Positions 1 through 7,244 of a stretch of DNA of 64,000 nt are shown one piece after another. The translations under genes and the position numbers were made by a program. Every line of letters starts with the position of its first letter. The first letter of the stretch is position 1. The notes below the pieces were generated by a model, which was given only the letters and a program-made list of their open reading frames with translations, was not told where the DNA came from and ran no database searches. This stretch comes from Streptomyces hayashii (GTDB lineage Bacteria; Actinomycetota; Actinomycetes; Streptomycetales; Streptomycetaceae): positions 1 to 64,000 of the forward strand of contig NZ_JAHHIU010000096.1 of NCBI RefSeq assembly GCF_024539815.1, in the 5' to 3' direction.

Positions 1-129
1 ACCCAGGGAAGGGGGACCCAGGGGAGGGGGATCACGCGAGGGGGCCAAGGTGCCCGAGCTGAGCAGCCAGGTGCCGTGCGGGCGCCGTCCCGTGCGGGCG
101 CCGTTCCGTCCCCATGGCACGATCGACCG

Positions 130-1266
130 GTGAGCAGCACCAGCAGCAGCCCGGCCGACACCGTCGAACGCGCCTTCCGGGCCGCCCTCCACGACGGCGC
201 CGACGCCGCCCTCGACGCGGGCGCGTCTCTCCTCGCCGCCGATCCCGCCACGGACGCGGAACTCACGCGCCGGGGCGTGGAGTTCGTCGCGGCGCTGTGG
301 CGGCGGGGCTGGCAGCCCGCGGACGCGGTGCGGATCGTGCGCCGAGAGCTGGACGCCGTCCACGTGGGCCTGGCGACGGCGCTGATCCGCGCGCAGGCGC
401 GTGACGACCGGGCGCGCGGCCGGCGCTGGGCGGACCAGCTGGCGGAGCTGCCGGCCGACCCTCCGGCGTCCACCGACCGCTTCTCGTACGCCACGGCGGT
501 CCTGGAGCTCTACCGCCTGATGCTGCGCCTGCCCGCGCTCGAACCCCTCCAGGAGCGCGAGCCGCACCGGCGGTCCCGCCCGGGCTCGCCCTCGCGCATG
601 CTCACCCGTATCCGCGCCCTGCTCGCCAAGGCCGAGGCGACCGGGTTCCCGCAGGAGGCCGAGGCGCTCACCGCGAAGGCACAGGAGCTGATGGCCCGGC
701 ACAGCGTCGACGAGGCGCTGCTCGACGCCCAGGCGCCGGACCCGGACGCGCCCGGAGCCTGCCGGATCGGCGTCGAGCCGCCCTATGAGCAGGCCAAGGC
801 GGTTCTCTTGGACGCGGTCGCCGGAGCCAACCACTGCCGGGCGGTGTGGAACGAGCCCTTCGCCTTCTCCACGGTCGTCGGTTTCGAGGCCGACCTGGAG
901 ACGGTCGAGCTGCTGTACACCTCGCTGCTGGTGCAGGCGCAGTCCGCGATGGCGAAGGCGGAGGCGGCGCAGCGGGCCGGTGGACGCAGGCGGACCAAGA
1001 CCTTCCGGCAGTCCTTCCTCGCTGCGTACGCCCACCGCATAGGCGCCCGTCTCGGCGAGATCGCCGCGGCCGCCGAGACCTCGGTGAACGACGATCTGCT
1101 GCCGGTCCTCGCCACGCGCGCGGTCGCGGTCACCGCGGCGACGGACCGGATGTTCCCGCAGACGGTCTCCACGCGTCTGCGCGGAGTCACCGACGAGGCG
1201 GGCTGGACCGAGGGCGCCGAAGCGGCCGACCGGGCCCGGATGCGGTCCAGGCCCCGGCTGCCCTGA
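130..1266 (+). CDS. DUF2786 domain-containing protein
   Basis: The 378-residue protein has the DUF2786 signature at about residues 157-200 (MLTRIRALLAKAEATG, then EAEALTAKAQELMARHS), a helical motif typical of this actinobacterial family of unknown function. The central and C-terminal parts are Ala/Glu/Arg-rich and helical, with no catalytic motif I recognise. The frame is open from a GTG at 76, but I prefer the GTG at 130: the 18 extra codons read as GC-rich repetitive sequence and the family-like protein begins MSSTSSSPADTVERAF. No strong ribosome-binding site precedes it. Bases 1-129 hold only G-rich runs. It is convergent with the lipoprotein gene at 1318-1863. Function unknown; the family call is fairly firm and the start less so. 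Confidence 0.8.
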   Translation: MSSTSSSPADTVERAFRAALHDGADAALDAGASLLAADPATDAELTRRGVEFVAALWRRGWQPADAVRIVRRELDAVHVGLATALIRAQARDDRARGRRWADQLAELPADPPASTDRFSYATAVLELYRLMLRLPALEPLQEREPHRRSRPGSPSRMLTRIRALLAKAEATGFPQEAEALTAKAQELMARHSVDEALLDAQAPDPDAPGACRIGVEPPYEQAKAVLLDAVAGANHCRAVWNEPFAFSTVVGFEADLETVELLYTSLLVQAQSAMAKAEAAQRAGGRRRTKTFRQSFLAAYAHRIGARLGEIAAAAETSVNDDLLPVLATRAVAVTAATDRMFPQTVSTRLRGVTDEAGWTEGAEAADRARMRSRPRLP

Positions 1267-1317
1267 CGCCCCCGGCTGCCCTGAGGCCCCCGGTCGCTCC
1301 GGCGCCCCCGGCGCGGG

Positions 1318-1863
1318 TCAGTCGCCCGCCTGCGTGAAGGCGCTCACCGTGGCGTCCGGCTTGTCCTTGCTCTTCAGCGCGACGTCGCCGTACGACCAGT
1401 CGAAGCTCACGGTGGACGAGGCGTCCGGCAGGCCGTACTTGACCGTCTTGACGGCGAGGCTCTTGTCGCCGCCCTTCTCGCCGCGCACATAGGTGATCGT
1501 GAAGGAGGCGGTCCCCTGCGCCGGGAGGGTCAGCGACTGCGGCTCGGCGGCTTCGTCCTCCGCCACGGTCGCGGAAGCGCCGTCGGCCTGCAGAGTCACC
1601 TTGGGGAAGCCGTTGAGGGTGCACTGCGCACCCTTGTTGGTGAGCGTGACGGTGACGTTGCCGGTGTCCCCGGCGGCGGGTGCGGCGTCGACGGGACCGA
1701 CCTCCTGGCCGAGGCCGTCGGCGGCACAGGCGCCGCCGGTCGGGGCGGTCGAGCCGGCGGCCTTGCTCTCGTCGCCGCCGGAGTCGCTGTCGCCCCCGCC
1801 TCCGCAGGCGGTGAGGAGCAGGGCCGCGGCGAGGGCGGTGACGGTGATGGGAACGGCGCGCAT
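1318..1863 (-). CDS. DUF4232-type lipoprotein
   Basis: A 181-residue exported lipoprotein. The N terminus MRAVPITVTALAAALLLTAC has a short basic start, a hydrophobic core and a lipobox (LLTAC) with the lipidated Cys at residue 20. A Gly/Ser/Asp-rich linker follows, then a beta-rich domain with the pattern NVTVTLTNKGAQCTLNGFP and a later FTITYVRGEKGG, which fits DUF4232, a surface-exposed domain of unknown function common in actinobacterial lipoproteins. The neighbour on the same strand (1958-2485) is another lipoprotein, but 94 bases separate the two, so they need not be one transcript. Likely tethered to the outer face of the membrane. Its ligand cannot be inferred. Confidence 0.82.
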   Translation of the reverse strand: MRAVPITVTALAAALLLTACGGGGDSDSGGDESKAAGSTAPTGGACAADGLGQEVGPVDAAPAAGDTGNVTVTLTNKGAQCTLNGFPKVTLQADGASATVAEDEAAEPQSLTLPAQGTASFTITYVRGEKGGDKSLAVKTVKYGLPDASSTVSFDWSYGDVALKSKDKPDATVSAFTQAGD

Positions 1864-1957
1864 GAGTGATTCCTAGGGTTTCGTGACGGTGCTCGATGGA
1901 TCATCACGCACGCGTGCGGCGGTACTTCGCGCGCCCCCCGTTTCTGTGACGGCTCGG

Positions 1958-2485
1958 CTACCCGAGCCCCGGCGTGGGCAGCCCCGTGGGCCACTGGCCG
2001 CCCTGCGCCTTGGCGAACGTCTCCTTGCCGGCCGCGCCCGACCAGGTCACCTGGAGGGACTTCGCGTCGACGGAGTCGACCATCCCGGTCGTCCGGTCGT
2101 CCTTGCCGACGCTGCACTTGAGGTGGATCATCCGCATGCCCGCCTCCTTGCCCGCCGTGCCGCTGCACACCGCCCCGCCGGTCACGAAGAGGGCGGCCTG
2201 CTTCCCGGTGACGATCAGGGCGACGGCCTTGCCGTCGGTCGTGGCGAGCCAGCTCCCCTCCAGGTCGCCTGAGGCGGAGACGGACCCCGACGGCGAGGCG
2301 CCGCCCGTGCCGTTCGTGCCGCCGTCGTCAGCGGTCGCCGTCGTGGACGGCGTGGCCGAGGAGCCGTCGGACCCGCCGCCGTCGCTGCACGCGGTCAGCG
2401 CGAGCGCGCCGGCCAGCGCGGCGGCCGCGGCCGCCGCCCGCACCGGCCGACGGGACGTGCCCCGCGAGAAGATCGCCGAAGTCAC
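1958..2485 (-). CDS. putative lipoprotein, unknown function
   Basis: A 175-residue protein from the GTG at 2485, chosen because GGGAG lies 6 nt upstream; the open frame continues 29 codons further without a better site. The signal sequence is basic (RGTSRRPVRAAAAA), then hydrophobic, ending in a lipobox ALTAC. A Ser/Thr/Gly-rich linker follows, then a small domain beginning LEGSWLATTDGKAVALIVTG, containing AVCSGTAGKE and HLKCSVGKDDRTTG. Those two cysteines could form a disulfide outside the cell. I do not recognise a named family. It lies downstream of nothing on its strand (S14 ends at 2617), so it probably has its own promoter. Confidence 0.72.
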   Translation of the reverse strand: MTSAIFSRGTSRRPVRAAAAAAALAGALALTACSDGGGSDGSSATPSTTATADDGGTNGTGGASPSGSVSASGDLEGSWLATTDGKAVALIVTGKQAALFVTGGAVCSGTAGKEAGMRMIHLKCSVGKDDRTTGMVDSVDAKSLQVTWSGAAGKETFAKAQGGQWPTGLPTPGLG

Positions 2486-2616
2486 TGCTAGCTCCCAAGC
2501 TGTGCTGTAGCCGGCCGGCCCGGTCGTCGGCCGCGTGGACCGCAGGGGCCGAGGCCCGAGGGTCCGCAGCAAGCTACCAGCAAGCCCCGGCAGGGCCCTG
2601 GGGGGCCGCCTGTGGC

Positions 2617-2922
2617 CTACCAGGACGACTTCCGCACCCCGGGCAGACGCCCGGCGTGCGCCTGTTCGCGCAGCCCCAGCCGGGACAGCCCGAACTTCCG
2701 GACGTACCCGCGCGGGCGCCCGTCCACCTGGTCCCGGTTGCGCACCCGCGTCGCGCCGGCGTCGCGTGGCTGGGCGCGCAACTCCCGCTGCGCGTCCCGC
2801 CGCTGCGCGTCGGTCGTGGAAGGCCGCCGGACGAGCTCCTTCAGCTCGGCCCGGCGCGCCGCGTACCGCGCCACGATCACGCGGCGCCGCTCGTTCTTGA
2901 CGATCTTGCTCTTCTTCGCCAT
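2617..2922 (-). CDS. rpsN: 30S ribosomal protein S14, zinc-free paralog
   Basis: The protein has 101 residues, starts [20 protein letters not shown] and ends [27 protein letters not shown]-like, the classic S14 C terminus. It contains no cysteine, so it is the long, zinc-independent S14 type rather than the short CxxC type. It overlaps the L28 stop by one base (TGATG), so translation of the pair is coupled. Together with L28, L33, L31 and S18 it belongs to a set of zinc-free ribosomal proteins that in actinobacteria replaces zinc-binding versions during zinc starvation under Zur control. Incorporation into the 30S head is known for the family; the zinc role here is inferred from sequence type and context. 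Confidence 0.93.
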   Translation of the reverse strand: MAKKSKIVKNERRRVIVARYAARRAELKELVRRPSTTDAQRRDAQRELRAQPRDAGATRVRNRDQVDGRPRGYVRKFGLSRLGLREQAHAGRLPGVRKSSW

Positions 2923-3158
2923 CAGATCCGCACCCCCCGCGCGCGGATGCGTGCGACGGCCGCCTCGACGCCGATCGCGTCGACGGTCCTGATCCCCTTC
3001 GTGCTCAGCCGCAGCCGCACCTGGCGGCCCTCGCCGGGCAGCCAGTACCGCCTGCTCTGGATGTTGGGGTCGAAGCGGCGCGAGGTGCGCCGGTGGGAGC
3101 GGGAGACGCGGTTGCCGAAGCCCGGCCGGGCGCCGGTCAGCATGCAGTGCGCGGACAC
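2922..3158 (-). CDS. rpmB: 50S ribosomal protein L28, zinc-free paralog
   Basis: The 78-residue protein begins [16 protein letters not shown] and contains [16 protein letters not shown] and [16 protein letters not shown], typical of L28. Zinc-binding L28 has four cysteines in two CxxC pairs; only one Cys remains here, so this is the zinc-independent form. The GTG at 3158 is supported by AGGAGAGG about 10 nt upstream. It is the first gene of the leftward pair L28-S14, and its promoter region shares the Zur-like box at 3205-3219 with the rightward L33 operon. Confidence 0.92.
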   Translation of the reverse strand: MSAHCMLTGARPGFGNRVSRSHRRTSRRFDPNIQSRRYWLPGEGRQVRLRLSTKGIRTVDAIGVEAAVARIRARGVRI

Positions 3159-3204
3159 GGGTGACGTACCTCTCCTTCATCGATGCCAGGATCGATAGTG
3201 CTAA

Positions 3205-3219
3205 TGGAATTCATTTTCA
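3205..3219. promoter_or_regulatory. Zur-like operator
   Basis: The 15-bp element TGGAATTCATTTTCA is a 7-1-7 imperfect palindrome (5 of 7 positions symmetric). On the minus strand it reads TGAAAATGAATTCCA, close to the streptomycete Zur consensus as I remember it, TGAAAATnATTTTCA. It is the only box in the 74-bp gap between the divergent L28-S14 and L33-L31-CobW-S18 genes, so one Zur dimer or pair could control both directions. Consensus and zinc regulation are established for the family; the match is read by eye. Confidence 0.75.
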
Positions 3220-3220
3220 G

Positions 3221-3226
3221 TAAGAT
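3221..3226 (+). promoter_or_regulatory. -10 element of the rpmG operon, leaderless
   Basis: TAAGAT lies 6 nt before the L33 ATG, and there is no ribosome-binding site between them, so transcription probably starts at or next to the ATG. The Zur-like box lies immediately upstream, in the -12 to -30 spacer, where bound repressor would block RNA polymerase. Confidence 0.55.
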
Positions 3227-3232
3227 ACCAGC

Positions 3233-3397
3233 ATGGCACGCAACGAACTCCGGCCGGTCATCAGGCTGCGGTCCACGGCGGGAACGGGCTTCACCTACGT
3301 GACCCGCAAGAACCGCCGCAACGACCCGGACCGCAAGACCCTGCGCAAGTACGACCCCGTCGTGCGCCGTCACGTCGACTTCCGAGAGGAGCGCTGA
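3233..3397 (+). CDS. rpmG: 50S ribosomal protein L33, zinc-free paralog
   Basis: A short 54-residue gene: [19 protein letters not shown], then [21 protein letters not shown], the L33 signature. Zinc-binding L33 carries two CxxC pairs; this copy has no cysteine. It starts the rightward zinc-starvation operon L33-L31-CobW-S18 and ends 7 nt before the L31 ATG. The start has no Shine-Dalgarno sequence and appears leaderless. L33 sits near the E site of the 50S subunit; replacement of the zinc form under zinc limitation is known for this group and inferred here. Confidence 0.93.
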   Translation: MARNELRPVIRLRSTAGTGFTYVTRKNRRNDPDRKTLRKYDPVVRRHVDFREER

Positions 3398-3404
3398 GCA
3401 CCGC

Positions 3405-3659
3405 ATGCGCAACGGAATCCATCCGGCCTACGGTCCCGTCGTCTTCCGCGACCGCGCCGCGAACCACGCCTTTCTCACCCGCTCCACCATGAGCGGGGAC
3501 AAGACGATCGAGTGGGAGGACGGCCGCACCTACCCGGTCGTGGACGTCGAGATCTCCGACGCCAGTCACCCCTTCCACACCGGCACGGCCCGCGTCCTGG
3601 ACACGGCCGGCCGGGTCGAGCGCTTCGAGCGCCGCTACGGGAAGCGGGGCGGGGCGTGA
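3405..3659 (+). CDS. rpmE: 50S ribosomal protein L31 type B, zinc-free
   Basis: The 84-residue protein begins [20 protein letters not shown] and contains [33 protein letters not shown], the type B L31 pattern, without the CxxC pair of zinc-binding type A. Its stop overlaps the start of the CobW-like gene by four bases (GTGA), so the two are translationally coupled. In this setting L31B would displace zinc-bearing L31 and free zinc for other uses. Family identity is firm; the zinc-sparing role rests on context and precedent in Streptomyces and Bacillus. Confidence 0.93.
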   Translation: MRNGIHPAYGPVVFRDRAANHAFLTRSTMSGDKTIEWEDGRTYPVVDVEISDASHPFHTGTARVLDTAGRVERFERRYGKRGGA

Positions 3660-4876
3660 GCCTGTCGGTCGTGATCGTCGGCGGGCTGCACGCCGCCGCC
3701 CGCCGCGCGACGGTCGCGCGTCTGCTCGCCGACGTCCCCGGCGGCGTCGTCCTGCACCACGACCTGGCGACGGCCGCCGCCGGCACGGTCGTCCGCACCG
3801 TCAGCGACGCAACCGGCGTCCTGTCCGCGGGTGAGACGCCCCTGGTCAACGACTGTGCCTGCTGTGCGCTGCGCGAGGACCTGGTGCCCGAGCTGCGTCG
3901 CCTCGCCGACGGCGGCGTCACCCGCCTGGCGGTCGTCGAGCTGTGGGACTCCGTCGAGCCCCGCGCCATGGCCGAGGTGGTGGCGGCCGGCGGGTTCACC
4001 GTCACCGGCGTCGTCACCGCCGTCGATCCGGCGCTGCTGCTGCCCTGCCTGGCCAACGGCGACGACCTCGCCGACGTCGGCCTCGCCGCGGCCGCCACCG
4101 ACCGGCGCACGGTCGCCGACACCTTCGCGCGGCAGCTGGAGTACGCCCCCGTCCTGGCCGTCGTCGCGTCCGAGGAGGCCGACGACCAGGACCACGAACT
4201 GCTCGCACAACTGCACCCGACGGCCCGCCGGATCCCGGTCCGGGCCCCGGTCCCGGCCGACGGTCATGCCGACGACGGTCATGCCGACGGCCGCCGTGCC
4301 GACGCGCCCTCCCCGCTCGCGAACGCGCTGCTCGGCCGTGAGGCGGGAGGTCGTGAGGCGCCGGCCGCGTTCGACGTGGAGGCGGCCGCCGCCGCCCAGC
4401 ACCCGGCGTGCGCCCTTCTGCCCGTCGAGGCCGAGGCCCACGGGGTGGGCACCTACGTCTGGCGCCGCCGCCGCCCGTTCCACCCGGGGCGGCTGTACGC
4501 GGCGCTGGAGGACCTGACCTGCGCGGCCGCCCGCAGCCGTGGCCGGTTCTGGCTCGCCGACAAGCCGGACGTGCTGCTCCACTGGGACGCGGCCGGTGGA
4601 GCGCTGTGCGTGGAGTCGGCCGGCCCCTGGCTGGCGTCCCTGCCCGACGCGGCCTGGGACCTGGTCCCGCCGGTGCGCCGGGCCGCCGCCGCGCTGGACT
4701 GGCACCCCGAGCACGGCGACCGCTGCCAGCACCTGGTCTTCACGTCTCCCGGCCTGGACCGTGACGGACTCGCACTGCTCCTGGAGTCCTGCCTGCTCAC
4801 GGACGCCGAGTACGCGGCGGGGCGCACCGCCTGGCAGCAGTTGCCGTCCGCCTTCGACACCCTCCTGGAGGTCTGA
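3656..4876 (+). CDS. CobW-like protein with degenerate GTPase motifs
   Basis: The 406-residue protein follows the COG0523/CobW plan: an N-terminal G-domain fold and an intact C-terminal CobW_C domain ([33 protein letters not shown]). The metal motif CxCC is present at residues 67-70 ([12 protein letters not shown]). The P-loop region instead reads [16 protein letters not shown], without the GxGKT lysine, and where LNKxD is expected it reads VVASEEAD. A His/Asp-rich insert near residue 200 ([12 protein letters not shown]) could bind metal. The GTG start overlaps the L31 stop. Zur-controlled COG0523 proteins are thought to deliver zinc; here GTP hydrolysis looks unlikely, so a zinc-buffering or scaffold role is my inference. 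Confidence 0.85.
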   Translation: MSLSVVIVGGLHAAARRATVARLLADVPGGVVLHHDLATAAAGTVVRTVSDATGVLSAGETPLVNDCACCALREDLVPELRRLADGGVTRLAVVELWDSVEPRAMAEVVAAGGFTVTGVVTAVDPALLLPCLANGDDLADVGLAAAATDRRTVADTFARQLEYAPVLAVVASEEADDQDHELLAQLHPTARRIPVRAPVPADGHADDGHADGRRADAPSPLANALLGREAGGREAPAAFDVEAAAAAQHPACALLPVEAEAHGVGTYVWRRRRPFHPGRLYAALEDLTCAAARSRGRFWLADKPDVLLHWDAAGGALCVESAGPWLASLPDAAWDLVPPVRRAAAALDWHPEHGDRCQHLVFTSPGLDRDGLALLLESCLLTDAEYAAGRTAWQQLPSAFDTLLEV

Positions 4877-4880
4877 ACCC

Positions 4881-5153
4881 ATGACCCGCAAGCCCGATCG
4901 CAAGCCCGATCGCAAGCCCGCGCGCGAGTCCGGACGCAAGCCGGCCGCGTCCCGTCCCAACCCGCTCGACCAGGCGGGCGTCGTCTACATCGACTACAAG
5001 GACACCGACCTGCTGCGGAGGTTCCTCTCCGACCGCGGAAAGATCCGCAGCCGCCGCGTCACCCGGGTCACCGCGCAGCAGCAACGGCGGTTGTCCCGGG
5101 CGGTCAAGAACGCCCGGGAGATGGCGCTCCTCCCTTACGCGACCACCCGCTGA
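4881..5153 (+). CDS. rpsR: 30S ribosomal protein S18, zinc-free paralog
   Basis: The protein has 90 residues with the S18 core [50 protein letters not shown] and no cysteine. GGAGG lies 9 nt before the ATG and only 4 nt separate it from the CobW-like gene, so it is the last gene of the Zur-type operon. The N terminus has a short direct repeat ([13 protein letters not shown]) encoded by repeated cccgatcgcaag units, absent from ordinary S18 and probably disordered on the ribosome surface. Confidence 0.93.
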   Translation: MTRKPDRKPDRKPARESGRKPAASRPNPLDQAGVVYIDYKDTDLLRRFLSDRGKIRSRRVTRVTAQQQRRLSRAVKNAREMALLPYATTR

Positions 5154-5938
5154 CCCGTCCCGCGCTCCGGCCCGGGCCGTCCCCCTTCCGGCCCGGGCCG
5201 TCCCCCTTCCTGCTTCCGGCCTGGGCCGGAACGCGCTTCCGTTCGGGCCGGAACACGCTTCCGTTCGGGCCGGAACACGCTTCCGTTCGGGTGCGGGGAG
5301 GAAGAGGCCCGTCTCCGCCGGGTGGTGTCCTGTACGCGACCCTTCCGTCCATTCCCGCCCGCCTGAAGGCCGCCGTCCTGCGCAGGGCTGCCTCCGCCGG
5401 GTCCGTAGACCGCCTCCTTCGTACGTACGAGCGGATTCGCTCGGTTCGTCCACCCGCCGGGGTCGTGAGCGCCCGCCCCCTCACCGACGAACGGCCGACC
5501 CGTCGCTCATACGCCGGGCCGCTCCGGCCTCGCCCTAGCGCCCGATGCCCTCGTCGGCGGGCGGGGGCGCGGTCGTCGTCGGCGGACGCCCTGGACAGGT
5601 GGCGCCCCGCGCCGACGGGCGTCCCGGACCCACGGGCGACGCCGGCTGCGGTCCGACGGAGCCGCCGACTCCGGTCCGCGGGGGCCGCGTAGGGTCCCGA
5701 ACGGATGCCCGGAGTCCGCCCCAAGGGCGTCCTGCAAACCGGGGCCGGCGTCGCCCGTCGTGTGCCCGCGGCCGATCCGTTCCCCCGCCGAAGGAACAGG
5801 ACGGGCATGCTGAGCGTCTGTTCCTCATATACGGATGGTTCGATCCGGACGACTCTCGCGGGGAGCCCAGGACGGGCCCGCGAAGCGGAACGGGCCGGGT
5901 AAAGCAGGCGTCAAAGCTGTAACCACTCAGGCACCGCG
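5154..5938. other. long non-coding interval
   Basis: About 785 bases between S18 and the DUF397 promoter hold no convincing gene: open frames on both strands lack start signals and recognisable products. Visible content: two copies of ggcccgggccgtcccccttcc near 5169-5211, a 22-bp tandem repeat at 5223-5288, and a perfect 12-bp palindrome TCGTACGTACGA at 5419-5430. The GGCCCGGGCC inverted motifs just after S18 could aid termination, but no T tract follows. Confidence 0.6.
5223..5288. repeat. 22-bp tandem repeat, three copies
   Basis: Units at 5223-5244, 5245-5266 and 5267-5288. Units 2 and 3 are identical; unit 1 differs at one base (GCGC versus ACGC). A partial unit boundary (ggg) follows. 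No spacers, so this is not a CRISPR array. Confidence 0.9.
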
Positions 5939-5955
5939 CGTGCACGTGCATCTGC
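5939..5955 (-). promoter_or_regulatory. operator-like motif before DUF397 gene
   Basis: On the minus strand it reads GCAGATGCACGTGCACG, identical over 17 bases to plus-strand 7012-7028. The core TGCACGTGCA is a perfect palindrome. It overlaps the -35 region of the promoter whose -10 is at 5981. Likely the binding site of the nearby XRE regulator (inference). Confidence 0.6.
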
Positions 5956-5980
5956 TCATGCGACTGCATGTGAACAGGGC

Positions 5981-5986
5981 TATGAT
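5981..5986 (+). promoter_or_regulatory. -10 element of the DUF397 gene
   Basis: TATGAT, a near-perfect sigma-70 type -10 hexamer, 62 nt before the GTG at 6049. The -35 region is poor and is covered by the palindromic motif at 5939-5955. Confidence 0.5.
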
Positions 5987-6048
5987 CCGGGACAGTTGAC
6001 AACGGCACCAATGGCCACACAAGCCAGTGCACCACCAGGGAGCGACCT

Positions 6049-6309
6049 GTGGACCACCACGTTGACGGGGGGCACGACGTGTACAACGGCATGACGGCCA
6101 CACAGCTGTACGGGGTTGCCTGGCAGAAGAGCCGGCACAGCAACTCGCAGGGTTCGTGCGTGGAGTTCGCCCGGCTGCCGGGCGGTGACGTGGCCGTGCG
6201 CAACTCGCGTTTTCCCGACGGTCCCGCGCTCGTCTACACGCGCGCCGAGATCGAGGCGATGCTGCTGGGCATCAAGGACGGCGAGTTCGACCATCTGATC
6301 GCGAGCTGA
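6049..6309 (+). CDS. DUF397 protein, small XRE partner
   Basis: An 86-residue protein with the DUF397 pattern WQKSRHSNSQGSCVEFARLPGGDVAVRNSRFPDGPALVYTRAEIEAML. GGGAG 6 nt upstream supports the GTG at 6049. DUF397 proteins are small acidic partners found next to WhiJ/BldB-like XRE regulators; some counteract or modulate the DNA-binding protein in streptomycete development. Here the XRE gene lies at 7245-8105 and an anti-sigma-type ATPase lies between them on the other strand. This three-gene arrangement recurs in Streptomyces; its exact signal is unknown. Confidence 0.88.
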   Translation: MDHHVDGGHDVYNGMTATQLYGVAWQKSRHSNSQGSCVEFARLPGGDVAVRNSRFPDGPALVYTRAEIEAMLLGIKDGEFDHLIAS

Positions 6310-6420
6310 CGGCGCTCCACGTCGTCGCGTCCGCCCCGCCCCGTCGTCTCTTCAGCGGCCCGTCTCCCCGCTCCGGCGCGACGCGCGTAGAACCGCGGCG
6401 TCGGAACGCGCCGCGGTTCG

Positions 6421-6927
6421 TCATTCCGCGGCGGTGCCCAGCCGGAACAGCGCCCAGACGACCTTGCCGCCCAGGCTGCCGGAGAGCGGGTGCCAGCCCC
6501 AGCTCTCGGCGAAGGAGTCGACGAGGAAGAGGCCGCGGCCCGACTCGGCCGAGAAGTCCTCGCCCTCCCGGGGCAGCGGGCTGTCCGGGCTGGGGTCGCG
6601 CACCGCGCAGACGAGCCGTTCGGTCCACCGCATCAGATGCAGACGCACGGGCGGATGCCGGTGATCCTGCACGATCGGTGTGTCGTCGGATGCCAGCCCA
6701 TGTCTCAGCGCGTTGGTGACCAGCTCCGAGACGACCAGGCAGACGTCGTCCAGACAGTCGCCCACGTCCCACTGGTCGAGGGTCCTTCTGGTGAACTGCC
6801 GTGCCTCGCGCACCGCTTCGAAACGGGTCGGCAGGGCGCAGGAGGCGGCGTTGGACACGGCCGCGGGATCAAGCGGCGGAAGGCCCTGCCGTAACGGCTG
6901 GAGCATGGTCGATCCATTCGTCCCCAT
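6421..6927 (-). CDS. anti-sigma-type ATP-binding (HATPase_c_2) protein
   Basis: The 168-residue protein has a GHKL-type ATPase fold: N box VSELVTNALRHG, then VRDPSPDSP and a G-rich lid GRGLFLVDSFAESWGW. There is no histidine phosphoacceptor domain, so it resembles SpoIIAB/RsbW-like serine kinases that bind sigma factors or anti-anti-sigma factors. I choose the ATG at 6927 because GGGAG lies 8 nt upstream; the GTG at 6936 would have that motif directly against it. It is divergent from the XRE gene and convergent with the DUF397 gene. The partner protein is not evident in the window. Confidence 0.85.
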   Translation of the reverse strand: MGTNGSTMLQPLRQGLPPLDPAAVSNAASCALPTRFEAVREARQFTRRTLDQWDVGDCLDDVCLVVSELVTNALRHGLASDDTPIVQDHRHPPVRLHLMRWTERLVCAVRDPSPDSPLPREGEDFSAESGRGLFLVDSFAESWGWHPLSGSLGGKVVWALFRLGTAAE

Positions 6928-7244
6928 GCGAGGCACTCCCGGGATTCGCGGTCGTTGCGATGCAGCGGTGGCGCGAGACCATGGTTTCCGATGCGCACTG
7001 TGGATGCAAGGGCAGATGCACGTGCACGTGACCGAAATGGACCCGCCCGTACCGCTTCTTGGCCATTTTTTCCGCCAACTTCTCGCTCAACACGGGCACT
7101 TCCCCTCCTTACTCCTCACTGTTCCCACTCATCGCTCTGTGCGTATCCTTTGGCTTCTTTCCATCTCTGTAATCGGACGAGTACTGCTCGGAGTGTTTTA
7201 GTGGCAGACTGCGGCCCCTAAGACGGTTGGGGAGGCTGGCGAAC
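6928..7244. other. divergent regulatory gap between ATPase and XRE genes
   Basis: About 317 bases without a gene, less GC-rich than the surroundings near 7070-7200. It holds the 17-bp motif copy at 7012-7028, a further ATGC-containing stretch at 6990-7007, and the XRE ribosome-binding site GGGGAGG about 9 nt before 7245. No promoter hexamers stand out clearly. Confidence 0.6.
7012..7028 (+). promoter_or_regulatory. operator-like motif, second copy
   Basis: GCAGATGCACGTGCACG, identical to the minus strand of 5939-5955. Placed between the divergent ATPase and XRE genes, it would let one DNA-binding protein control all three genes of the set. Confidence 0.6.

Noticed and set aside
1-75. Promoter or structured RNA at the window edge
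   Set aside because: Only G-rich runs are visible; truncated context does not allow a call.
3512-3655. N-terminal extension of the CobW-like protein
   Set aside because: The frame is open but lies inside the L31 gene; the GTGA overlap at 3656 is the expected start.
5223-5288. CRISPR array
   Set aside because: Repeats are contiguous with no spacers, and there are no cas genes.
5545-5922. Small gene in the gap before the DUF397 gene
   Set aside because: Pro/Arg/Gly-rich translation typical of random GC-rich DNA and overlapping frames on both strands.
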